Shown here: piece by piece, positions 10,980 through 21,193 of the stretch
Layout: each line of letters begins with the position of its first letter
Numbering within the stretch: position 1 is the first letter of the stretch
From: Schizochytrium sp. TIO01
Taxonomy: Eukaryota > Sar > Bigyra > Thraustochytrida > Thraustochytriidae
Direction: 5' to 3'
Length of the DNA stretch: 64,000 bases
NCBI GenBank assembly: GCA_004764695.1
Contig: SMSO01000032.1
Location: 4,136,983-4,200,982, forward strand
The notes under the pieces: generated by a model
The model's input: the letters and a program-made list of their open reading frames with translations, nothing else
Database searches by the model: none
What the model was told of the DNA's origin: nothing
Translations under genes and position numbers: made by a program

Positions 10980-13900
10980 CTTAACCTAAGTTTGTGTCTC
11001 CCTCTTCGCCTCACGATCCTTGTCCTTGTAGAATTGCTGCCGAGACCTTTTGCAATTCGTTCAACAGTCAAAGTTCAACTTGTCATGCGCCGTTTCGAAC
11101 CCTGGGTAGTGCGTGCCACCTACGCGCTAGACAGCCAGTGAAATGGTCAGGCCCTTCGGAACCTGTTTTGGGCACGCTCAGCGCAACACCTTGTTCTTCC
11201 AAGGCCTTCCGAGCAAGCGAGCAAAAGCCCTCTGCTTCTGTGAAAAGCGCTTGGGGTCGCGAGGTTCCTAATGTAAAGCAAACGCCACCGTCTTTGTTGC
11301 CTCTGCGAGTTTATAGCAAACAGTTGTTCACCAGTTGTTGTGTTTCTATTTGTTTATGCTGCTATGGCGCCAAAAAGCTTTAGGTCCTCCAGAGTTCGCT
11401 TTAGCTTCTAGGAGCCCAAGTTCGACGTAGTCTTGAGGCGCTGCTTGCTTGATTTGGTTTGCCTGGCACGAGGCTGCAGTTGAGAAGCGAGCGCGAAGCC
11501 TTCTCCGAATCCTCTTCTGTACAAGCCAATTATCGTGCCCAAGCCACACCGTATAGCCACCCACGGCGCAGTCCTTCAATGTAAACCAGTTTTGGTTCGT
11601 CGTAGTCGTCTTGATGGACGTACTGCAATCGACTGTGTTTCTCGTGTTTTATTTTCTGTTCGATTGGAAACATAAAACTTCAATGGAAATAGAAAACAAC
11701 CAAAAAGCATTTAGAATAAAAACGTATTAAAATAAAACAAAGCCAATTGCATAATAAGCCCTAAACCGTGCTACCTCTACCGTACATTTATTTTTTCAAG
11801 CATCGTAAAGCTGGTTATGTGACATAGATATAACCAGTGGCAGCAGCAGCAGTTCCTCAGCGATCGAAAGGTTCGCAGTATTTCTCGTTTAGACAGCACT
11901 TCATCACTTGTTAGTTTCGGTTCTATCGCCTACTTTTTCGTAACTTAGTCAGCTCCAACGTCATAACCAAAACGGGGGTTAAAGGCAAAAGTACATGCAT
12001 ATATTTTTTTAATTTAACAAAGTTAAAAAATAATGTAACTTTCTCAATCTTCACTAAAATAACAGTAAACCTTTCGAAAAAAAATGAAAAAAAAAAAAAA
12101 AAAAAATCAATCAAGAATTCTCAGCATGGAGCAACAACAGGTTAGAGCACCAAGTCAGAACAACTTCGTGTCTTCTTCAACCTTTCCCTTCAAGCTGCGC
12201 CGCGAGTCTTCAGGGCGGACCACTGGGCAGGCACCCACACCCCTCGCCCCGATGCGTCCTCGCGGGTGGCTGCTCGGGAGGTCTTCAAGAAAGAAAGGCT
12301 CTTCAGCCCAGCGGAAAGCGAATGAACGATTGCTCGCCCCAGTCCCAGTCCTCTGAAGTTCTGATGACAGTTCTAAGGCCGTGTCGCGGAGCGTTGAGTC
12401 GCCCCGCGGAGCTCGCGAGCTCAGAATCCTGGCAGCCCGAAGGTGCCCTGAGCGAGCCCGGCTTGGAGGCTGCAAGCGTGGCCGGATCGAGCGTTGTCGC
12501 GAGAGCTTCGAAGCGAGAGTCTCACCACATAGAACAGTACCATCATAACAGAGAGTGTGAATGAAGAAGACATTCTCGTGAGATTCAGATGGATTGTAGT
12601 ATTAAGTTGGTGGTGCCTCAGCCGTGATCGTCGTGAACGCAATGAGATCCTCGTCAGACAGGTGTCCCGCTTTCATCCATGGCCTGTTTTGCGCCATTAG
12701 AGCTCGCAGACATCATTGGTCTGGTTGTGTATTTGTGTATATCTATCTCAAAGGAGGTCACGGTATATCCTTTTCATTCATTCATTCATTCATTTCTTTA
12801 TTTCTTTATTTATTTATATATTATTGTTATTTTATTTATTTATGATTATTGTTATTTTTAAATAGAATTGAAAACTAATATAACAATTAGAAATTATGCG
12901 CTCATGTTTAAAGTAATAAGAGCGACGATAATAATCAAAAACTACTTTCGTAAAAGAAAATATTTTTATTGCGAGTTTACATAAATAAATGTGAAGGCCA
13001 AACAAAACACATTCACGCGCGAGCCACCACAAGTTCGCGCAGACCGGCCTCGAGTCGCCCCCAATCCCTGGAGAAACCAAGCAGGTGTTTGGGCCGGGAG
13101 GCCGAGGAGCCAGGGGACAGCTCGATCTGACTGGCAACGAGCCGCGCAGAGTAATGTAATGGCCTTGGCCCGGAAATCCCCTTCTCTGCCTTCCTTGCAC
13201 GAAAACATGGAAGTCCTGGCAATGAGGAGGAAGACATAAAGAGGAGGATAGGTCACGTGTGACGGACGCAAATACTATTACTACGAGAATAGGGGTATAT
13301 TGTTGCTTGCCGTTAGCAAGAGTAATGCTGTTTGGTAATGTATTGTGGGGACGGGAATCTAGAACGGACGGAACGAAGGCGGAACGGGGTGGGGAGGTGA
13401 TATCGTGCACGAAAAGAAGATAGGGAAATGAAGAATCCGTTATGGCAGGTTAGAGGAAGTGTAATGTTGATTGTCGTGTAGGTAGGTAGGCAACTAGCTA
13501 GCTACCTTTTGAAGGGGTCTGATACAAGCACCAATTGAAAGAGACCCGGATAGTAGGGAATGTGATGCAAAGGATTACTCGCAAGTGTGTACGTGGAGAC
13601 TAAGATTTGTTACTTGAAGAGAAGAGCTGTCTATAGGGTACTTGGGAACTTCAGGGTGTGCACATGAATATGGGTTTGCTTTTTGAGTGGCAAGTGACAA
13701 TGTTCAACGATTCAGGTTGCTGCTGATGGCGCCGGGAGAAAGACCCTGATTACTTTTATATTTCGGCTGTTACGAACGGGGGGTGAAACAGCACAGATTG
13801 CCTAGCGGAGCGTTGCCACTGCTGCTGGTGCCTTGCAATAAGTACAATTGTTGTATGGCATAGCGGCATAGGTTTTGGAGCATACAAGCATAAAGCTATA

Positions 13901-14100
13901 CAATAGAGACCATTTCCTTAGTTCGAGTTATTTTAAGAGCAGATCAACTCTCGATCTGCTCAAAGTACAAAGAGAGTTTGTCGATTAGAGTCTGAATAGC
14001 AAGGGTCCAGCTGATTGCTTGAAGGGTCGCGAAGAGTTCTCCGTTTTGCAATCCATTCAGCAGCCAACTCTTTCGCACTTGAAAGTGTACGCTCATACAA
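10980..14100. other. 3.1 kb gene-free interval with two GC-rich islands and microsatellites
   Basis: No ORF here has convincing protein character. Two GC-rich islands (about 12185-12500 and 13010-13230) flank an AT-rich block. That block holds ATTC/TTTA simple repeats (12770-12850). A poly-A tract lies at 12083-12107. A TAGGTA/TAGCTA palindromic segment lies at 13478-13507. The 120 bp before 14101 should be the promoter of the next gene. The islands could hide small exons or an RNA gene; nothing recognisable is present. Confidence 0.45.
12770..12850. repeat. ATTC / TTTA microsatellite
   Basis: Uninterrupted ATTC units run into TTTC, TTTA and TTAT units. The tract is visible directly in the sequence. 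Confidence 0.9.
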
Positions 14101-17061
14101 ATGACGTCAGGAGTTGCTCTTTCTCGGCTGCCTCTCGAAGGTGATGGTGTTATCAAAAATCTGTATCATTTCTTGTGGACTCGGGATGAACTGGATTGTG
14201 GACCCAAAGTAAATATTCCTGATACTGTCATATACGAATTCCGTCAGCCTGCAACGTGGTATTTCACAAGCAAGTCAGGACACATCAAGAAAAAGAGCAG
14301 GTACAACCTTAGCAATATCAGAATTGAAGAGACATTCACTCGTAATGCTCTCAGTTCAGATATTGTAGCATCCTATCTGAGCACCAATGCAGAGTCTGGC
14401 AAGACCACCATTGAGTATTTTGATCGATCCACCTTGCGTGATTTCTTATATAATCGCGACAAAGTTGATAATGGAATACTTCAAAAGTTCGTTGAGCCAA
14501 AGGGTACACGCAATGTAATGATTCGAGGCATTTGGTCCCCTAAGCTACTCTTGTTAGAACGAAGAGAGAACCTAAAGTATCTCTCAGACGCGAAGTTTAG
14601 TCTCTATGAACGCGCTGTAACCTATGAAGGACCTGACCATTACAGTCGAGCTGCTCCCGTGCGTGGCTCGCATTTACCACTTGCAATACAAACAGTTTGC
14701 GAAGATATTGTGAATCATGTTGCAGAGGTCTCATTTCGAAAGTTTGGTATTTCTCGTATGGCGGCAAATTTTAAAGTTGATGGGAACGATCGCGTTTGGT
14801 TTCTTTGGTGCTCATCGCTTCGTCTGGCACAGACCTTGCCTGCAAAAACGCCAGATGGATCAGTCGCAAACCTTGCTGGTGTTACTTCACAACCGTCTTC
14901 ATTCATGTCATCATCGTTTGGCATGCCCCCACGGCAAAATATCATACCTAGTAGCAAAGGACCCGTGAGTTTGCTTCCGCACTGCGAAGTTCCGCCTGTT
15001 GTACAGCAGGCCTTCAGTACAAATAAAGCAAGTCGCGCTGCTGGAAGCCATCTGCCACTTGATGAAATTCGTCCCCCTGATAGGTCGGGCCAAAACGAAA
15101 TGCGCGAACCAGCTGCTGATGGGCGCCATACAGCAACTTCAAATTTGAGCGAGAGTGTAGTTGCAATACAAACAAGCACATGCCGAAGCTGTCGTAACTC
15201 TGTACTCATGGATAGGTTTTATCGAGTACCTTACAAAACTATTGTGGCGCATTTTGAACAGTTCATGACAGTAATAGCTGCAAATCATGCGGGAGGACGC
15301 CTTCATCAGAACAAAGACCATCACCATCACCACATTAACTTCAACGACGCCGAGGATGAAAGAAACGAAAGAGACACCCACCGTCACGGTTCAGCATCAA
15401 AGAAGATGCAGATTGAGTGGCCGCCTTCTCGAGAACTTGTCAAGGCAGTGGGTGGAGTAGGGCTTGGTCCGTTGGATGACTTACGCGAGAGCATTCGCAC
15501 AGCAAAAGATCGTTCAAAGATAACAATTGCTCAGGAGGACATTGAAATCCCCCCCATTATTCGTGAAACTCACCCGCATCTTGCAGCTGAAGACTATCGT
15601 CGGTATCGACGAGATCCCATGTTTTTGTACAAAACTAGTGCTGTATGCGAGGATTGCTATCTAATATTTGCGCAGGTAGCAAACTCTGCCAAAACTGACC
15701 TATTCGCTAAAGAGTTGCAGAGGCAGCTGGATGACATGTATGGGACATCCGACGAAGACCCAAGCCTTCGTCGTAGTCGCCTACATGAGAAAAATCAACG
15801 TGCGAATATTGACCATATTGAAAGAACAAGTCGTAATCGACGCGAACGCCGAGAGAGGAGACGTCAGGATCGCGAGCGCCATCGTCTTGCTCAGCAAGAA
15901 GTTGACTCCTTGCGTCGCCCAAGTAGTACGTCGCGCTTGGTGAAGATGACAGGGCCGTCTATGCCACCTCGCATCGACGAAAAAAACATTGCTTCGATTT
16001 CTATCTCCAAGTCCGAGGCTGTCTTGGAGCTTTTGCAAAAACGGGAGAAGGAAATCGAAAGTCAGCTTTCTCCGCTCAGATCTGCCGAGGGAAAGCGTCC
16101 ATCGTCCACATCCTCGTTCGGTGATGTCAACGACCTTTCGCAAGACTTTCAACAGGAGCTACGAGAACGTGAGAACGCATTCTTTCGTGACTTGTATCGT
16201 AACCCGAATTTGGAGCACGGTCATCCACTTTCACACATGATTTCCTCACAGGCAAAAGTTCATATTACAGAGGCAGCTCTTACAAGTGGTGCAAAGAAAG
16301 ACATCTCTACTAAGAGACGGACAATTTCATCACCACATGGTCAATCCCGTAACGGTGCACGCGGTAATCGAAATGGCACACGAGCATTCATTGCTCAATT
16401 TCTTAGTCCCAGAGAGCTTGAGAGCGTGGATTGGAGTAGCCCATATGTGCAGACTCAAGTGGTTACGAAACCTTCTGGGGCTGGTTCAAATCATAAACAC
16501 AAGAGCCCACGTGGATCAAAGAAAACACAGCTGGTACATACAGTAGACCACACACAAGAGGAGCGACCAAGCATGAGCGATACAAAGTCTGCATCTGAGC
16601 ATCGAGACTTCCTCTTGAAGACACTTCAGCATGTCCAAGATCAGCTTGATAACCCAATGCCTCTTGCTCAAGCTGTGGGCCTCGAAAGAGCTGCACAGAT
16701 TGCAACGGAGAGTGTTGAGCAGGGCCTGACACTGGACGATGCTTGGGAAGCTCGCGACCGCGCTTTAATTGCAACTCCTTCAAATATTGGAAGGGTGAAA
16801 CGAGCGGCTATCCATGTTGGTGGAATCCGAATGATGGCAGCTGTGGACATCCATCGCGAAGACATGGTTATCACTGTATTCAACCCACGAATTAGTCTTT
16901 CTCAAAAAATTGAGGTTCCTATGACTGTCGTCCTTCAAAATGCACCAGAGTCGTGTACAGACAGCGAATCGCTCGCTGATTTTGTCCTTGGAGCGCTTGA
17001 GCCAGACACAGTGTCAAGTCTCATTCCTGATGGAACACCAGTAAAATTAGGCTTTTCTTAA
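14101..17061 (+). CDS. Conserved-looking 986-residue protein of unknown function with two CxxC pairs
   Basis: Single exon from ATG 14101 to TAA 17059-17061. The first 240 residues look like a folded domain with many aromatic and invariant-looking stretches, such as RDFLYNRDKVDNGILQKF and IWSPKLLLLERR. Two CxxC pairs at residues 361/364 (CRSC) and 516/519 (CEDC) could form one split zinc site around a disordered His-rich insert (KDHHHHH). An Arg/Glu-rich helix (NRRERRERRRQDRERHR, about 580-596) and Ser-rich linkers follow. The C-terminal 90 residues are globular (VGGIRMMAAVDIHREDM...). The N-terminal block resembles hypothetical proteins I recall from flagellated protists and oomycetes, but I cannot name a family. 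No catalytic motif is seen. Confidence 0.85.
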   Translation: MTSGVALSRLPLEGDGVIKNLYHFLWTRDELDCGPKVNIPDTVIYEFRQPATWYFTSKSGHIKKKSRYNLSNIRIEETFTRNALSSDIVASYLSTNAESGKTTIEYFDRSTLRDFLYNRDKVDNGILQKFVEPKGTRNVMIRGIWSPKLLLLERRENLKYLSDAKFSLYERAVTYEGPDHYSRAAPVRGSHLPLAIQTVCEDIVNHVAEVSFRKFGISRMAANFKVDGNDRVWFLWCSSLRLAQTLPAKTPDGSVANLAGVTSQPSSFMSSSFGMPPRQNIIPSSKGPVSLLPHCEVPPVVQQAFSTNKASRAAGSHLPLDEIRPPDRSGQNEMREPAADGRHTATSNLSESVVAIQTSTCRSCRNSVLMDRFYRVPYKTIVAHFEQFMTVIAANHAGGRLHQNKDHHHHHINFNDAEDERNERDTHRHGSASKKMQIEWPPSRELVKAVGGVGLGPLDDLRESIRTAKDRSKITIAQEDIEIPPIIRETHPHLAAEDYRRYRRDPMFLYKTSAVCEDCYLIFAQVANSAKTDLFAKELQRQLDDMYGTSDEDPSLRRSRLHEKNQRANIDHIERTSRNRRERRERRRQDRERHRLAQQEVDSLRRPSSTSRLVKMTGPSMPPRIDEKNIASISISKSEAVLELLQKREKEIESQLSPLRSAEGKRPSSTSSFGDVNDLSQDFQQELRERENAFFRDLYRNPNLEHGHPLSHMISSQAKVHITEAALTSGAKKDISTKRRTISSPHGQSRNGARGNRNGTRAFIAQFLSPRELESVDWSSPYVQTQVVTKPSGAGSNHKHKSPRGSKKTQLVHTVDHTQEERPSMSDTKSASEHRDFLLKTLQHVQDQLDNPMPLAQAVGLERAAQIATESVEQGLTLDDAWEARDRALIATPSNIGRVKRAAIHVGGIRMMAAVDIHREDMVITVFNPRISLSQKIEVPMTVVLQNAPESCTDSESLADFVLGALEPDTVSSLIPDGTPVKLGFS

Positions 17062-17628
17062 TTATTGTTTTCATTTTGGTTGATTGTGTGTTTCAGCCTT
17101 CATGTTGGCTCGTACTTTACTGTTTTTTCATGAGAATTTCTTTATCTTTGTTAAGTTACCTTGCAATCTCCAAAAAATCATATTTCTCCTTCTATGGGTT
17201 TCCAAGCATATGTCTTGTTAAACGAAAAAACATGGTTAAAATGTTGTGTTTGTAGTAGTACCTCCTACCAGGACAAATAAAAAGTGTCCATGTCATGATA
17301 GACTGGTACATGGGAACGCCACTATAAACAAATACAAAGTACACACTGCTTGTTCTCCTGTGCAAGGGCGGCGCGGGATGGAGGAGAGAGCATTTGGATA
17401 AGCAGCATCATGTTTCTACTTGAGTCTTTTTCGTCGACCATCTTTATTTGGATTCTTCGGACACCTTAGAATTGCTTAATTCACGTGTAGTGTGAGAGCA
17501 GGACCTCGGAGGAGGGTGGTGGAGAAGGGCATCTCCGTCTGTGAAGCGCTGTAGTCAAGACTTCCGTGTAAGAAAGCGTATTACAAAACCACTACAGGAG
17601 GTTAGCTCCCTTTGATTTATGCAACGTC
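17062..17628. other. Intergenic region
   Basis: A 567-bp spacer between tandem genes. It holds the 3' UTR of the upstream gene and the promoter of the downstream one. Nothing distinctive is seen. Confidence 0.4.
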
Positions 17629-20015
17629 ATGACGACTCCACCAAATAAACAAAGGAGAAGCTCAGTGGGCGAGCTCTACTCTCTCCTGAACAAATCACGC
17701 GATGGTGCGACATTAAATCGTACTCTCAACACTGCAGCTTCTGCAAAGGTTCTTCATATGCCATCTCTGCTGAGCGAGCTTGACCGGGATCTCAAAGATC
17801 AAGATACTAAGCACGAGTCTGGTCGTGCTGAGGAAGGCAAGAATGTACAAGCGGACTCAAAACCAGCAAAAAAGAAACTAAACCGGTTAAAACTACACAA
17901 GCTGAAAGATAAGAAGCAAGCAGCTGCCACTGCAGCTGGAATGAAAGTTAACCGAGATTTCCCATGGCATTTACAAGTGCAGCCGATGGAAATCTTTGGG
18001 TCTCACGAACGAGACCTCTCTGCACGAGGCGATGCTCATCGCACCACTGCATATTGGAAAAAGGAAATCAAGAGACATACAAACACATTGTCAATTGGCG
18101 GCGCCCGCCTGACACGTCCAGAAGCCTTTAAGTCTCATTTTTGTCGAGCATTTGCTGAAGCTAGGCTTGGCCATGATGACTGTGCCTTCAGTGACTATTC
18201 TGCAGCAATCCAAGCAATGCCTACAAACGGAGCAGCCTATTTTAATCGTTCAGCAATCCATTGCCGCCTTGGAAGGTTTGAAAGCGCTATTGAGGATCTT
18301 GGTGTAGCAATCGAACGCGACCCATCCCATCGAGCAGAATATTATGGAAATCGAGCTCTACTGCACCGAAAATTAGGAAATTTTGCTGAGGCGATGAATG
18401 ACTACGAGCTCTCAGAATACCAGCGAGAGCTGCGTGCAAATCGACGAAGAACGTTTCGACGAGCCAATACACGGTCTATGAACTCTGCAGAACAATACCA
18501 AATCCTTGCTGAGCTAGGAAAAGCGAAAGACGGAACGAAACTTGCTGCGTGCCTCCAAAGCAATCCTGAAACACGAAGTAAGGCATATATCGACGAAATT
18601 TGTGATTCATTAAGAGAGCAGGTTCTCTTCAAGTCATTACCAGAAGAAATCCTCCGTGGTCTGAGCAAAATGGCTAAGTACGTCAAGGTGAGATCAGGCC
18701 ATTATGTTTTCAATGAGGGGGACATTGGAAACTCAATGTATGTTATTCTTGCCGGCGAAGTTACAGTTCGAAAATCAAAGGTTGAAAGTCCGACCAACAA
18801 ATCATTTCGCCGAAGGCCAGCGGGAATTGAAGAGGATATGCCATCGCCGGGGGAGTCCATCCTCCAGGAGCTTCAAGATTTCATCCGCAAGGCACCAGTC
18901 AATGAAATCATTCTTGCTAATCTTGGCCCAGGAGTAAGCTTTGGGGAGATTGGCGATGACGCCCCCCCGCCTTCTTCAGAAGAAGAAACTGACGAATCTC
19001 TAGTTCATAAATTAAAAGTCATGGCATCCACAAATAAAGACAAACCTAATATATCAATTGGAGATTCAGAAGAGGCGCCAAGTAACTATGGATCTGAAGA
19101 TGTAGATGAGGCAGATCTCCTGTCTGATCTGGCATCTTCTGACATATCAAGCGCAAGCGCTTCTATGAAATTCAAACGAAGAGAAACAACTCGCCAAATG
19201 CGAAGAAGAAAGGCGTCAATCTACGCAGAAGAGGATACTGAGCTTCTAATGTTTGAGACGAGTCCGTCAGCAAACAAGATTCTTAACATGTATAGATCCT
19301 GGCAGGTCGACCATCGAGTGCAGTCTTTCAGAAAGAGTAATATTTTTGCACATTGGACTGATGAAGATCTTGAAAAATTGGCCAAAAAGGCAATGATGCA
19401 ACAGTTTGCATCAGGTTCTATCCTTATTGAGCAAAGAGGAGCAGTGGACGATCTTTACTTCATCCTCTGTGGTGTTTGCCGGCTATCTAGAAAAACTAAC
19501 GTCGCAAAGCCGGCAGAACCTTCTGGACACCCAGCTCGAGCTTCATCATATACAGCAATCCTTGAGGACATCGAAGATGACATTCATGAGCCGTTTTCAC
19601 GCTATGGTGCGAAGCCAACCCCAGCCAAGCGAGCTGAGCTTCGGGAATTCGAAGTTGGAGTCATCGGGTGTGGACAAGTAGCAGGAGAGTTTGCGGTTCT
19701 AGAAAATCATCTTCAAATGCCGTCACCTGTTACTGTGACAGCTATGACAACCGTGGATGTTCTTGTAATAACTCGGGAGGAACTATCGGATATTATGCCA
19801 TGTTTTACGGTGAGTCTATGGTGAAGATTCGCGAGAATCTTCGGGTTAACTGTATGCCTCATAATATCATTCGAGCAAAATATGCAGATAATCGTAATTG
19901 GGAGCGTGAAAAACGACGTCTTGTGCTTAGTAGCGTCACGATGAACAATCGCCTTCGAAGGGTTCAGCAAGAGCTCGAGGCCTCAGAAAGAGAAGTAAAT
20001 CAGGCAAGCAGATAA
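17629..20015 (+). CDS. TPR + two cyclic nucleotide-binding domains protein (one frame break near C-terminus)
   Basis: The main frame runs from ATG 17629 to 19824 and continues in the -1 frame to TAA 20013-20015. The N-terminus carries a PKA-like RRSSVG site. TPR motifs lie at about residues 165-265. CNB domain 1 starts near residue 325 (VLFKSLPEEIL). Its phosphate-binding cassette is split: FGEIGDD is separated by an acidic insert of about 75 residues from RRRKASIYAEEDTELL, which carries the cassette arginine. CNB domain 2 (from about residue 567) has AGEFAVLENH but PSPVTVTA where the arginine would be, so it may not bind cAMP/cGMP. The frame break coincides with TTTT 19803-19806; five Ts would restore MPCFYGE followed by a basic helical tail. 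Likely a cyclic-nucleotide or related ligand sensor; no kinase domain is present. Confidence 0.8.
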
Positions 20016-20089
20016 CATTTTTTACAAGCACGATAAAAACCTTTTGCTATTGGCAGAATAAATACCTCGTAATATACATCTCAAATTGC

Positions 20090-20557
20090 TCAGAGCTCCT
20101 TAGCCTCCTCACCTTCTTTACTAATTAATTGTGTTTCCCCTTCTTCGCCCGGCGGCGCTTGCTCGACGCTAGCAGCTATAGCCGCAGCATCAGCTTCAAG
20201 CTTGTCGCGACGTTCGTTGTTCCGTTGTCGGATCTTGCGAAGCGTCCATTCTCTCTCTCTCTCCGTAAGTTTGTCCCAATTGGTGATACGGCGTGTTGTT
20301 CCATCAGAGTTTATAATAATTGGTCCAAGAGTGTCGAAAACCAACTTGCCTCCCACGGCAAGCTTCGGGACAGGCCCATCCTCCAAGCCAGTGCTTGTTC
20401 CTGCGTCAGGTAAGGAAAGCACCGCCTCTCCTTCATTGTCAGAAGATGCCAAGTTCCCAGCTTCCTGCGTCTTTACAATGTTCTCTGCACGAGCCCCAGC
20501 AAGCATCACTATCATCATGACGCTCAACAAAATTGTCAAGAATAGCTTGCGTCCCAT
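20090..20557 (-). CDS. Small signal-peptide protein with GTxRRIxNW motif, function unknown
   Basis: The frame opens upstream at 20707, but the ATG at 20557 is preferred. It directly starts a strong signal peptide or anchor (MGRKLFLTILLSVMMIVMLAGARA). The mature part, about 130 residues, has an acidic Ser/Gly linker. A short conserved-looking module near 20240-20350 follows: LVFDTLGPIIINSDGTTRRI, NWDKLTEREREWTLRKI and QRNNERRDKLE. Similar DGTxxRIxNW...ERE...RN.R modules occur, as I recall, in small plant, fungal and oomycete proteins of unknown role. The C-terminus is acidic and ends KEL, but EAKEL is not a canonical HDEL/KDEL retrieval signal. The longer 205-residue form would bury the hydrophobic helix internally as a type II anchor. 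Confidence 0.65.
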   Translation of the reverse strand: MGRKLFLTILLSVMMIVMLAGARAENIVKTQEAGNLASSDNEGEAVLSLPDAGTSTGLEDGPVPKLAVGGKLVFDTLGPIIINSDGTTRRITNWDKLTEREREWTLRKIRQRNNERRDKLEADAAAIAASVEQAPPGEEGETQLISKEGEEAKEL

Positions 20558-21193
20558 AGTTGCTTTCGATCCGGCCCACGAAGCAAAACCAACACTGATT
20601 CCACTACCCCAATACCACTTTTCGTGCAAAGGAGCAGCTTCCCAGCCCCAAAACGGTTCGTCCTGGACCTTTTCGCAAGGCACGCCCTGTAACTCCTGCC
20701 CAAGCAATATAGATCTGCATGCGGGAGGTTCTCAAACCAAACTCGAGTCCTTCAATTTCTTTCCAGATCGATGCGCTCTTATCTTCTCCAGCGTGGCTTC
20801 CAAAGTGTCACCGGGGAAACCGGGGAATCATAGGCTATTATCGGCCAAACCCTCGCAACGGCTATATCTGCTCTAGAGCGAATGTGGAGAATGGCTGCGA
20901 TCTTCATAAAGTAGGCACATTGCGTGGCAGTGACCAATGATTGATAGTGAGTGCCTATGGTCAACACCATTGGAACACTAGCATATTTTTGGCTTGAAGA
21001 CCTGGTTTTACAGGTTACGCATTGTGCTAGAAGTGCGAATAGTGGGTTACATTGATTATATTAGTTACTTTAATTACTGCAAGTGTTTGGCGTTTCCTGC
21101 AAACTCGGGCTGCCTGGGTGCAGAACTTGAGCTGAGAGCCAAGTCGATGGTCATTGCCGTGCCGGAGTTCAAGTGAGTAGCCTGGTTAGTGAA
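20558..21193. other. Divergent promoter region
   Basis: About 640 bp between the small signal-peptide gene (-) and the WW/PH/SAM gene (+). Up to 150 bp may instead be coding if the longer start at 20707 is used. No other gene is supported. Confidence 0.4.

Noticed and set aside
11040-11110. tRNA-like B-box (GGTTCGAA on the minus strand, near 11095)
   Set aside because: The T-stem and acceptor stem do not pair, and the A-box is poor; no cloverleaf could be drawn.
19810-19887. Possible intron starting GTGAGT in the CNB gene
   Set aside because: The acceptor at 19885-19887 leads to a rapid stop; in-frame acceptors would make an intron under 30 nt. A one-base frameshift fits better.
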